A stretch of DNA of 64,000 bases, taken from the NCBI GenBank assembly GCA_902729315.2, contig LR746267.1, forward strand, positions 6,388,424 to 6,452,423, written 5' to 3'. The stretch comes from Spirodela intermedia. Taxonomy: Eukaryota > Streptophyta > Magnoliopsida > Alismatales > Araceae. The position numbers were made by a program, and so were the translations under genes. The notes below the pieces were generated by a model that was not told where the DNA came from, did not search any database, and worked only from the letters and a program-made list of their open reading frames with translations. Of this stretch, positions 43,001 to 53,444 are shown in pieces. How positions within the stretch are numbered: the stretch's first letter is position 1; each line of letters opens with the position of its first letter.

Positions 43001-46000
43001 CGTTGTGATATCATTCCATATTTCCATTTGTTTTGTGTCTGCCATCTTAGATAACGCTTTCAATTAATATTTAGTCTTTTTTGTGTGGTCACAGTCACAG
43101 TAATGGCAATGACTTATTGGTTACTTGCAGGCTTCAATTTCTGGAAAAAGTGTGAAATACCTTGACCTTTTGGCGAAGTATTATGTGTTGAAGCGTCAGC
43201 ATCTTCTTGCTGCGCATGTCCTGTATAGGCTAGCTGAGAGGCGATGTGTGGATCCCGCTGCTGGGCCAACTCTGGAACAAAGGTATGATTTGAAGCAACT
43301 TTTCTTGTATTTGTGCATTGTTTTAATAGTCATTATATTCATTTTAATGATGTTTGTGCTCCATTTCACTTCTTTTCTTGTGCAAGCCAGACAGCAGTAT
43401 CTCAGCAGTGCACTTCTGCAGGCGAAGAGTTCTAGCAGCGCCATGTCAGCACTTCCTACGCGAAATGCTTCTGATGATGTGTTATTGGAAATGCTTGAAG
43501 GAAAGCTTGCGGTTCTTCGATTTCAGATGAAAATCAAGGAGGAGCTGGATACTATAGCATCAAGGTCGGAAGAAAGGTCCACCACACCAGAATCCCATTC
43601 AAGGGATCCATTTCCACAAGGCACCTTAGTGGCCGATGGGAATGCTGCAAAAGCTGCAAGAGACAAGTCCCAGGAGTTGGCTTTAGATTTGAAAAGTATT
43701 ACTCAACTATACAACGAGTATGCTGTTCCATTTCAGCTGTGGGAGGTATGTTTCTGAATGGACGTTTTTGATCTCTCGTTTATATGATTTTTTGGACCGG
43801 TAGTGGGAGGCCATCAAAAATCTCATAAACTTGTGTCCTTTCATTGAATTTACATGAAGTATCACGATCATCATTCCTCCCATTGGTGCTTTCATTCAAA
43901 AAGAAATTTCTTACTGATCTTTGGTTCAGAGAATAGATGAAGAAAAATGTATAGAAGTATTCTGATAATTGAATAACTCTTTTATTAAAGATGTCTGTCT
44001 TAGTTAAAAGATGTTTGCTAATCTTCCTCATATCATAACTGTATAGGATGGAATTTTCCAGCTCAAAAGTTGGTGGTAACAAAGCTCTGTTGATCGAGCT
44101 TTGCCTGAACCGTCTGATTTGTTCTAGTTGAATTTTTAATGCCATTAAGTTCTAGCTTGCCACTAGAAGGCGTGAGAAGAATCCAGATTGCTCGGTGAAA
44201 AGTTGGGTCCTTGGGGATCGACTTCAGTCACATTAAGATTTTGCTTGACTGTAGTTTGAAGGAATTTTAGCCGATAATTACGTTTTTTCTATGAAGATGG
44301 AAGATAGACGAACATGCCACCTCCACATCCAGTTCTTAATGCTTGTTCCCCGCTTCTCCTCATTTGTTTCTTTCCCACTTCCCAAGCCATTGTGTTAACC
44401 ATGACATGGCATGACACGGCATTGCCAGTCATTCTCTGGTGGTCTCAAACTCCTTGCAGTAGTGCGTTGTTTGCCTTCGAAGTTGTGAAAGTCGGAAGGG
44501 ATTGGGGAAGTCAGTTTATGGTTTAAATAAGGATATTTATGAGAAAATTCATTATTGAGTATCCTGTTGTAATTAGAAGAATACGAATTTGTCTTTCAGA
44601 TTTATAAAAATCATTTAAAAATCTTTTGTAGATCTCTTTGTATGAGTCAGGTATGACCTTTTTTCCAATCTGATTCAGTTTTCTGAAACGACATCAAGCA
44701 ATTTTGGTGAGTCAATGCCAGCTTGATTCACAGACGGTTAAATGTTGCAGATTATGTTCAATATTTCGTTTTTATTGGTGAATAGTAATGGAAATGTAAA
44801 GAAGCTTAGGACGGTGATGCGATCCTAATAGAAGATTCGTCTGTCTTCCTCTGTATACAGAGGTTTTTATGTTCAGAGATGCATAAAACGTTACTACTTA
44901 TATTGTCTCTTGATATCGTATTTAAAAACATAAGTTAAGCTATGGCGTCTCTGAAAAAATATGGGAATGTCAATTTTGCTTTAATTCCCAATGTTTTCTT
45001 TAGTCTTCATTGATTCATTCAGATTTACAGATTCAATTACGTATTCACCTTCTATACTGTTTGGCCAAAGATTTTTAGGTTTTCCCCCTACAATCTTTGC
45101 TTCTTTGGAGCTTAGAGGTCATTTTTAGAATTTATCTCATATTCATGTTTTGTTTTGTCACAGTTAACATTTATCATGCGGCTAAAGGTTTTCTTCATTT
45201 AATACCTTTTTCAGATATGCCTGGAAATGCTGAACTTTGCTAGATATTCAGGCGATGCTGATAGTCAAATTGTCAGAGAAACATGGGCTAGACTTCTTGA
45301 TCAAGCTCTTTCAAGAGGTGGTGTTGCAGAAGCATGTGCTGTACTAAAGAGGGTTGGATCCATTCTTTATCCCGGTGATGGGGCTTCGATTCCTTTAGAT
45401 ACATTATGTCTTCATCTGGAGAAAGCAGCTCTGGTAAAATATTTTACCCATATTTTCTTATTGGCTGTTATCTTTTTGGGATATAGCTGGTCCCTGTGTT
45501 GGTTGAATATACCTTTTGGTATCTGTAATAATTTTTTCTTTGATTTCTCTGGATCAACGCAAAATACTCTGTTTCTTAATTTTTTTTTAATAAGGACTTT
45601 GTTTTAATCTCCATTTATCCGATTATAAAGGGATGTCTTGCCTGAGTCGTGATGATGAAGTGTACTTTGCTGGTGTGAACATGTGGAATCAGATCGATGC
45701 TGTATATCATTTATTCTTTACTCTTATATTACTTGATAGGGTTATTCCAAATGATTTTTCGTTTATTTTCCTTTCATGAACTCGACTTTTATGCTATCAT
45801 TGTGTGATCCGTGTTTCCATTTCTTTCATTGGTATACTTTGCTCTTCCCGAATTATCAGTATATTAGCATTTGGTGTCTGCTAGAAAGATAACCTCCCCT
45901 CTTCTAAGGAATGGCATCAGTCTGGTTGCTAGCTGGAAAAAATGTCTAGTACTTGGGGTTGAGTTATATAATGCCTTCAAATTGGTTTAATGTTGAAGAG

Positions 46001-47257
46001 ACAAACGTAAGATTGTGGAACATGCACGGACCATAATTATTGTGTATTTATTTTTCTGTTTCCTCTTTTAATGCAATTGGTTCTCATAATGTCTTTTTTA
46101 AAGATACCACAACATTCCAATTCTGGGCAGCAGAAAAAATGAAAAATCTTAGTTTAAGGTATGATGTGGATTTCTATACCAAAAACATTCACTTTCGTAC
46201 AGTAATGGCAGTTTTAGAAGATTTTTTTTAATTATTTCAAAATTTTCTACTAGTCTCTACAGATAAATATATTTGCATATTTATTTATATCATGGTAAGA
46301 TTTATTTGTCCTGCAGGAGCGATCAACGTCTGGACTTGAGCTTGTTGGTGATGACGATGTGGCAAGATCTCTTCTGGCTGCCTGCAAGGGTGCGGCTGAG
46401 CTTGTATTGAACATTTATGATCAATTACTGTCTAATGGCACAATTGTGCCTTCGCCAAACCTGAGACTGCGGCTTCTGAGATCTGTCCTGGCGGTCCTCC
46501 GTGAGTGGGCAATGTCTGGGGTAGCTCAAAAAATGGGCACGGCTATGTCTGGGCCTTCACTTGTTCTTGGGAGAGCCGGAGCAGTATCATTGGAGCAAAC
46601 AACAATTAGTCAGGGGATTCGGGATAAAATTATCAGTGCAGCAAACAGGTTAGTAACCAACTAATGATATGTCATGAATTTCAGAAATTATACTGCCCAG
46701 TCTTTTCATTTAATCCTTCGTTTTTACAATTTAAGAAGGTTACTACTCTTCATTTGCATGCAATCACTTGCTAGTTGTGTCTTCTTTCTATAGTTAGTCA
46801 ATAAGAACATTGGATTTAGTACTTTTCTTCCCTTTCATCTCTGTCATCTTCTGTTGGTCAGAAACCGCGCCATCTCAGGCTTTCCTTTTACGGTTCCTTT
46901 GATGAACCATATAGATAAGGACCCTGTTCAGGACCTCATCTTTTCTACGGCAGCCTTCCACCCTTTCTTCCGTTTGTGGTACCTCTACCTCAGCTGCCGA
47001 ACTTAACCCTATCATATTGTAGAGAGTCCACACAGTCTGTATAGTGAAGCCCTGTTGTGGGAAAAGTGTGGAGTCTTTGAGCTTTCCTTCATTCGATACT
47101 GTGAATTCCTTTGCTTCTTCTTCATGTTTATCTTATCTTTGCTTCCAGGTACATGACCGAGGTGCGCCGGCTTGCTCTGCCCCAGAGCCAGACTGAGGCT
47201 GTTGGTCGAGGTTTCCGAGAACTGGAAGAGAGAGTATCGAGCCCATTTCACTTTTGA
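34162..47257 (+). CDS. NUP155: Nuclear pore complex protein NUP155
   Basis: Thirteen exons: 34162-34320, 34481-34650, 37947-38073, 39292-39554, 39645-41304, 41374-41586, 41885-42132, 42259-42685, 43131-43282, 43391-43745, 45215-45433, 46317-46648 and 47149-47257. All phases agree and give 1477 residues, close to the plant NUP155 length (about 1460). The N-terminal half matches the Nup155/Nup170 beta-propeller region (PPLYEVVDNRELPPVLIGRY, ILIGVCC, GQIFLAGRDGHIYEM, WHKRCRKVCLT). The C-terminal half is an alpha-solenoid (YYIGPDGRGTVDEIS, SLQWP-like helices, REWAMSGVA). By family it is a scaffold nucleoporin of the inner ring that anchors the pore to the nuclear envelope. Intron 2 is 3.3 kb and carries a long GA microsatellite. 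Single essential-type gene; no damage seen. Confidence 0.95.
34651..37946 (+). other. NUP155 intron 2 (3.3 kb)
   Basis: AT-rich. Near 35462-35595 there is a plus-strand frame with protein-like composition (Lys/Arg-rich start MSSKKRKSRH) that is soon broken by stops, perhaps a transposon-derived remnant. The rest holds no recognised feature apart from the GA repeat listed separately. Confidence 0.5.
36996..37049. repeat. (GA)27 microsatellite in NUP155 intron 2
   Basis: About 54 bp of uninterrupted AG/GA dinucleotide repeat, the longest GA tract in the window. Confidence 0.95.
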
Positions 47258-48775
47258 ACCTGTTGCAGCAGCCTGTTATTTGTTCAGTCCATCTCTGTAA
47301 ATCTGTTGCTGCGTGCCATACGAGGGTTGCTTGCGTCCATTGACTCGGCTAAGATCGGCAAAGAGACTGTGACATATACTACTGAGAGCCCTGCTGTTTC
47401 TGTACTCGCACTAACTCGATCTGACATATAATACTGCTGCCTGGTTGCATCCACGCGCCTTTCCTTTTCATGATTATATGAGCTTCTAGTAGACGTCTAG
47501 CTCTGCGTCTCTCTGCGGTTCTTGTCCCTCTATTCTTTTGGTCTAAACAATACCTAGTCTGGTGGGTCTAAATCTTGGTGAAATCATCCGATACATCACG
47601 TAAATTTATGGTGTTAGCCTACCATGAATAATCATATTTGAGAAGTAAAATAAATACTGGTACTACAAAACAAGATAGAATAAATAAATATGCTATGAAA
47701 ATTAAACTAATTCTTTAGTGTGTGTGAGTAGGCATTAAAATGGCTACCGACAAGCTCTTTCCAAAAGTTTATGTCCACATTGATAAACGAATTAACTTGA
47801 TCATTAATTTTACTGATAACTTGCATCAAATTTTAATCTTTAAAGAATTTATGGAAGAAACTAAGAGTTTCAATCTTCTTCATTCAAGGCCTTGGTATCA
47901 TCTCAAAGAAGCACCATTATAAAGTTTGTAGAATTTTGATTTGTCATTTTCTGCTTCCACTGATTTACGTGGAAAGTGGTGTCACTCAAAATAGTATTTT
48001 GGACACAATGGCCTTTCATAGGGATATAAATCTAGAAATGCTGGGCTATTATGAAGAGCTTACTTTGTTGCATCTGAAAGGTGTGCAAGTTGATTCTTGA
48101 TACTTTATGTATTTACACTTCAAGGGTCATTAAACCTAAGAGACAATCCATTTGGGAGGAAAATACTATAGTGTGAATTAGTAGAAAAAAATTAATGACA
48201 TTATTTTCTTAGATAGCAAGTCAAATATGTTGGTCAAAAAGTAGGCCAAATAGGGAGGAATGAGAGGGATGGTGAATTGATTAATGCCTTATAAGGCACA
48301 CTCACCTCTTTGTTACTTGCATCACCCTTTTACAAATACTCAACCTAAGTGCCTTTACATGTAGGAAAAGGGAGTAAGGATGATAGGCGTGTTTGAACAT
48401 TAAATGAATAATATTTTGATGATGACAAATAAACTAAATACTTACTACATGATCAAATTACATGTGTTAATAGTACTTGAAAATGGAAAATATTCTTGTA
48501 TAAATGGGCATGAATTTAATTTTTTTAAAGAAGAATTCAAAAGTCAAATATCAAAATAGAAATTCAAAGAATACATAAGCCTCATAATATTGAATTTCAT
48601 GATATGCTGGATTTTCCCGCTCAAATTCTTAGTTGCATTTTTTTGTGAAAATTACTTGTGTTTGTGTAAGTTATCATTGCCATAAAATAATCATTATCAC
48701 ATTGGAATAAACAAGAATTATTGAAGAAAAATGAGATTATAAAAGCCTATGTTGTCTACTAGGTAATCATGAGGT

Positions 48776-48819
<44 letters not shown>

Positions 48820-50250
48820 ACATAGCTCATATGTCCCTAACTAGGTAGAAGGAAAATAAGACAATATACTGAGAAACAAATATCAAGTTCTACATTATTT
48901 AATGATCAAACTTTGATGACACATCTGTAAAATAAGTGTTCATAGCTAAATGATTAGTCACCAAGGTTTGTCATTTCTATATGCCCAAGTGATCAGTTTA
49001 TAACTTTTAACTATAAAAAAGAAGTTGTTCGTAGCTATTTTATTACCTACTCACACAATAAATAATTAGTTTATTTTGTGTAGCATATTTTTTGATTTTC
49101 ACTAATTTTTTTATGTAACATTGATATTTATTTCCTTTTTCATCATTTTGACCCTTGCTCATGCATGATTGGAAAACACCTTCGCCTCAAAGATTGAGCC
49201 AAAATTGGAACATTCAGTCCAAATTCCTTAAGGTGTTATCAAAATGACTAGTACACACTAGCATTATAATCTAACACAACCTCACCATATGTCTATTTTC
49301 TTCACATAAAAAAATCTAATTGTAAAACTAACAAGTTGAAGAAGAACTCTAATAACCAAACCTTGGATGATGATATTTCCAATGAATGTCAATGTGGCTC
49401 CTAGTGCACCCATATTACAAGATATGGCGAGCTAAGTGAGGTCTTTTTAATGTACCCATCAAGCCATCAAGATATATAACGTTAGTATGTCTTTTTGATT
49501 TCAACCTAGATCCATCTCCATCATCTCAAAATTTTAGTAAAACTTCACAAGTTAGTGGCTCTCTCGTTTAAGAGAGAGTATTATCACCATGAAAGTGTTT
49601 GATATGAGATGTATGCATAGTTATACACACTACTCAAAACCTACTGATCATTTAATTCCTTCTGGCTACCATGATTTGCAAAGTTGGTTTACAAAACAGG
49701 AGGGCAGTAGCACAAGGCCCCCAAGAAAAGGAGCAAAGTGGGAAATGAATTCTGAACCCTTCAACTATTTCAATCTCTTAAATGGATATAAAGCACAAGG
49801 AAAATAATACAGATGATCTAGAATAGAAACTTAAACCCACTCCAACAAATTGCAGCTTATAGCCTTAAAAAAACCATTCATTTTGTGCTTGAAAAACATT
49901 TTATGTAGTATTTTGACGAAATTATCACTCTATTGAGTACCAGAAGAACTTTTCTGAGACTTACTAGAAACATAATGTACCCGTCACAATAGATGGTCTC
50001 ATATTTCTTGATGCTCAATGACTTAGAACAGTGAAGTAGAATAAACTTCCCCATGACTAAAGCGACACAACTCAAAGATGTTCTGGGGTATGTCTACAAG
50101 AGCCTATGATTGGTCTAATATTGAGGTACTGTGCCAAAAAATTTAAAATTTACACCCTTCACCCTAGAAGGAAACTTCACTGTAATACATTTGTGTTAAT
50201 TAAACTAGATTCTAATGGAGAAAATCACCTAAAGGAGTACAATGAAAAAC
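47258..50250. other. AT-rich intergenic region after NUP155
   Basis: The first ~250 bp are probably NUP155 3' UTR. The rest is AT-rich with no credible coding frame and no classified repeat other than the AT microsatellite at 48778-48817. Confidence 0.6.
48778..48817. repeat. (AT)n microsatellite with palindromic borders
   Basis: About 20 AT units flanked by GTTG on the left and CAAC on the right, so the whole stretch 48774-48821 is a perfect inverted repeat able to form a cruciform or hairpin. Confidence 0.9.
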
Positions 50251-50261
50251 CTCCAACTAGG

Positions 50262-50460
50262 AAGCAATCATCTAACTCCAATTCTTGGACCCTATGTGGT
50301 GGGAAAAATAGAGAACAGAGATCAAAAGGGAAGAAAAAACAGACAATGTAACTATATCAGAGCAAGACCTTCTCCCAGTCGGCGCAGTAGCGGGGTTTCT
50401 AGGCTGACGGTGAGAGAGGAGAGGGGCCCTGCGGGTGGGCCGGAAGAGAATGGACTTATT
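50262..50460 (+). repeat. Segmental duplication, 5' flank copy of the CAF1-like cluster
   Basis: Similar to 57616-57830 upstream of the intact CAF1-like gene. Shared blocks include GAAGCAATC, ACTATATCAG, GGCCCTGCGGGTGGGCCGGA and a GACGGTGAGAGAG stretch. It is the promoter-side remnant of a duplicated CAF1-like unit. Similarity fades after about 50460. Confidence 0.8.
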
Positions 50461-50595
50461 TGAGCAACCCGGTTGGGTTTTTGCGGTCAGCATAATTTCC
50501 AGCCTAAACCTAAGCGTTGGTGCCTGGGCCAAAACCCCAATGGTCGGTATGCTCGGTGTGCCTTTAATTCCATGGTATCCGGAAAGCTGGGGTGG

Positions 50596-50891
50596 GGAGA
50601 GAGAGAGAGAGAGAGAGGGGGGGGGAGGGAGGGAGAGGCTGGGATACGATGTAGCCGTCGATTCGGGGCAGCTCTGCCAGAAGGTTCCTCGCCCACAAAT
50701 CCCTCACGTCCGCCGTCCGTAGTTTCCCTATGGCTACTCAGACTCTAGCGCGCAGTAACTGGTTGGCAACCTCCGGTCATTGGCGTGACATTCATATTTC
50801 GGGTAAAAATGGATATCGTGCAAGGCGGCAGCTCATACAGTCCCCATGTATGGTAGGCTCATCACGCTTTCACCCTCTACCTGCCACTGTT

Positions 50892-50923
<32 letters not shown>

Positions 50924-51013
50924 CCAGCTTTACGATGAGATGACCCCTAACCTTTCACTTGGTGGCCAGTTCCATCTCCTTTTTCTCTCTTTTTCGGGGG
51001 TTGTATACCCGTA
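50596..51013. other. GA/CT-rich spacer before the CAF1-like fragments
   Basis: Contains a GA tract (about 50600-50616) and a CT tract (about 50893-50922). No similarity to the CAF1-like coding region was seen by eye and no gene recognised. Confidence 0.5.
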
Positions 51014-51196
51014 ACTTCAAGTACCTCAATAGCTTCTGCGAAGGTTTTCACCTCGGGGTGGCCTGGCTGTCGGAGTCACTCGGCCTGGAGATGGAGGGCG
51101 GCGCGGTGCACCAAGCCGGCGTCGACAGCCCGCTCACGACAAAGGTTTTCGACTGCGCGGGCAACATAGGACGTCCACGGCACCCTACACAGGATC
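51014..51196 (+). pseudogene. CAF1-like fragment A (C-terminal part only)
   Basis: Corresponds to about residues 197-265 of the intact gene at 58159-59088: a KYL-type start, then LSESLG, the exonuclease motif HQAG-D (GGTGCACCAAGCCGGC...GAC) and an IEE-like end. It has a deletion after the HQAGVDS region. It runs straight into copy B at a shared GAGGAGG (51197-51203), so the two copies are fused head to tail. No start codon or N-terminal half, hence not functional as a deadenylase. Confidence 0.8.
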
Positions 51197-51968
51197 GAGG
51201 AGGTGAGGGAGGTGTGGGGGTGGCATATGGGGGCGAAGCTGCCCCATAGACGCTCTCGCCTCCGCCCCTTACGCGGCGGTGGACACGGGTTCCCCGTGTT
51301 ACTCCACCAGACTGCACTGTTCGCGTCCCCTCGTGAGCGCTACAAGACGTCAGGAGCAATGTGAACAGTCTGAAGATCATCGAACTCGGGTTCTCCTTCT
51401 TCGGCGACGGCGGGCGGCGCCGGACCTGGCAGATGAGCTTCAGCGACTTCGACGTTTCCTCTCCGTCAGATGTGCGATCGGAGGCCTCGGTGGAGCTGCT
51501 GAAGAGGAGCGGCGTGGACTTGGGCAGGACCAGAAGATCCGGGGTCGACCCGGATGTACTCTCTGAGTTCGGCGTTTCGATTTGGCGGGGAGGCGCAAGC
51601 CCCGGTGGGTGACGTTCCAGGGGCTTTACGACGTGGCGTATCTGGTGAAGCTCCTCACCGGGGCCTGTTGCCGGCGACCGACGCTCCCCGGATTCGCCCA
51701 GCTGGTGGGGGCGACCCTCGACAGGGTCATCGTCGTCAAGTACCTCAACAGCTTCTGCGAAAGTTTTCACCTAGAGGTGGCATGGCTGTCGGAGTCACTC
51801 GGGGTGGAGATGGAGGGCGGCGCCGCACAAGCCGGCGTCGACAGCCTGCTCACGACCAAGGTTTTCGAGCTGGTGATGGAACGACTGCGCGGGCAAGAGT
51901 AAGACGTCCAGGGCATCCCACACGGGATCGAGGAGGAGAGGCTCGTTGCCCAGCCGACGGAGAAAACA
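51197..51968 (+). pseudogene. CAF1-like pseudogene B (left arm of inverted repeat)
   Basis: Nearly full-length relative of the intact gene, starting at the VREVWGW-equivalent codons. Breaks: a small deletion and frameshift after MGAKL, loss of a base at the codon for the second catalytic residue (the DTE triad reads DTG and the frame shifts), an in-frame TGA near 51364 in one reading, and further indels around 51530-51600. The middle (KLIELGFSFFGDGGRRRTWQ-type) and the VTFQGLYDVAYLVKLLTGA block remain readable. The last ~50 nt of the gene are missing where it meets copy C. It pairs with copy C as an inverted repeat. Confidence 0.85.
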
Positions 51969-52764
51969 AACGGGGTAGACGGCGGGTGGAGACGGCATAT
52001 CAAGAGTAGCTCCTTCTGCTCTGTTTTCTCCGTCGGCTATGCAATGAGCCTCTCCTCCTCGATCTTGATCCCTTGTGGGATGCCCTGGACGTCTTAATGT
52101 TGCCCGCGCAGTCGTTCCATCACCCTCAAAAACGTTGGTCGTGAGCAGGCTGTCAACGCCGGCTTGATGCGCCGTGCCACCCTCCAAATTCACGCCGAGA
52201 GACTCAGAGCCGAGCCATCCCGAGGTGTAAACCTCCGCAGAATCTGGTCAGGTACTTGACGTCGATGACCCTGCTGAGGGTCGCTCTCACCAGCTAGGCG
52301 AACCCAGGTAGCGTCGGTCGCCGGGAACGGCGCCCCGTTGAGGAGCTTCACCAGGTACGCCACGTCGTAAAGCCCCTGTAACGTCACCCACCGGGGCTTG
52401 CGCCGCCCCATCCAACCGTAACGACCGCAGAGAGGACATCCGGGTCGATTCCGTCCTGCCCAAATCCACGCCGCTCCTCTTCAGCAGCTCCACGGAGGCC
52501 TCCTATCGCACATCTGATGGAGAGGAAACGTCGAAGTCGCGGAAGTTTATCTGCCAGGTCCGGCGCCGCCCGCTGTCGCCGAAGAAGGAAAACCCGAGTT
52601 CGATGAGCTTCAAACTGTTAATATTGCGCCTGACGTCTTGGTAGCGCTCGCGGGGGCACGCGAACAGTGCAGTCTGGTGGAGTAACCGGGGGAACTCCAT
52701 GTCCACCGCCGCGTAACGAGCGGGGGCGAGCGCGTCTAGGATCCGGGGCAGCTTCGCCCCCATA

Positions 52765-52769
<5 letters not shown>
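51221..52769. repeat. Large inverted repeat (arms ~745 bp, spacer ~53 bp)
   Basis: Left arm 51221-51968 (copy B), right arm 52022-52769 (copy C). The outermost 25 bp (51221-51245 and 52745-52769) are perfect reverse complements. The inner ends also pair closely (51875-51968 with 52022-52125, a few mismatches and one 6-base indel). The spacer 51969-52021 is the 3' end of copy C. Confidence 0.88.

Positions 52770-52770
<1 letters not shown>
51972..52770 (-). pseudogene. CAF1-like pseudogene C (right arm of inverted repeat)
   Basis: Minus-strand relative of the intact gene. Its first codons (residues 2-22) are deleted so that the GA-repeat leader joins directly to CATATGGGGGCG. It keeps the D and E of the AVD-E-F motif, the D of GLYDVAYLVKLL and the HQAGVD motif, but these lie in different frames. 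A nonsense TAG interrupts it at 52503-52505 (after SPSDVR) and at least one frameshift follows near 52450. Its own 3' end forms the spacer of the inverted repeat. Upstream it retains a TATA box and GA leader, so it may still be transcribed although it cannot make the enzyme. Confidence 0.85.

Positions 52771-52808
<38 letters not shown>
52771..52808 (-). repeat. (GA)n leader repeat of copy C
   Basis: Reads GA on the minus strand and sits immediately before copy C, exactly as the (GA)n tract at 58118-58158 precedes the intact gene. It is therefore a duplicated 5' UTR feature. Confidence 0.9.
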
Positions 52809-52811
<3 letters not shown>

Positions 52812-52866
52812 CTCTGCCGCTCCCGCGAGCCGAGTTGCTGTTGAGCCGGAGGTGGAGGCCCCGTCT

Positions 52867-52872
52867 CTTATA
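52867..52872 (-). promoter_or_regulatory. Retained TATA box of copy C
   Basis: TATAAG on the minus strand in a context (CTATAAGAGA followed by GGGGCC and TCCACC) that matches the region at 58022-58040 upstream of the intact gene. Transcription from here would read through copy C and then copy B in antisense. Confidence 0.5.
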
Positions 52873-53314
52873 GTTTTTTGCCGGGCGATTGGGGTTTTGC
52901 GGCCTTCCACCTACTGCTCAGGCTAAGACAATTTGTCCCTTTGATATAAGTTTAATCTACGTTTTTTTATTTGCTTTGCATCTCTCTTCTCTCCGATTTT
53001 TCCCGCCGAAGAGGTCCAGTCAAAGGAATTAGAAGATTGTTTCAATTTTAAAGGGATACAAACCCTTTTCTAAATTCAAATTGTTACATAACAGGATTTA
53101 GGTACTCATCTACAGATAGGTATCTATTTAGGAAACTAATGCTCCAGAGTGATGTTCTATGAGGAAAAAAGGTCTACTATAGTGAAGTTCACTTCTAGGG
53201 TTAATGTTATAAGTTTGATTTTTCTCTAACATAATGTCAAACTATTTAATAAGTAGACTATAATATTTATGAGAGTATGTATGATAAGAGGTTAATATTT
53301 TTCTACATAATAAT

Positions 53315-53444
53315 TATTGACGAGAAAGGTTAAACTCTAAGATTATATGAACTCTAAATGATGAGATACATATGTTTACATAGGTGAGAGAAGAGAGAGA
53401 GATAATGGGCCCAAGTGAGTCACAAAGAGTAAGATGTCTGAATA
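53315..53444 (-). repeat. 3' LTR of the copia element (about 130 bp)
   Basis: Similar to 56703-56818: shared blocks GAGATACAT, AGAGAGAGAGATAAT and CCAAGTG. In element orientation it follows a polypurine tract (GAGGGAAAG, 53445-53453). The terminal dinucleotides are mutated. Exact borders and target-site duplication are not resolved. Confidence 0.75.
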
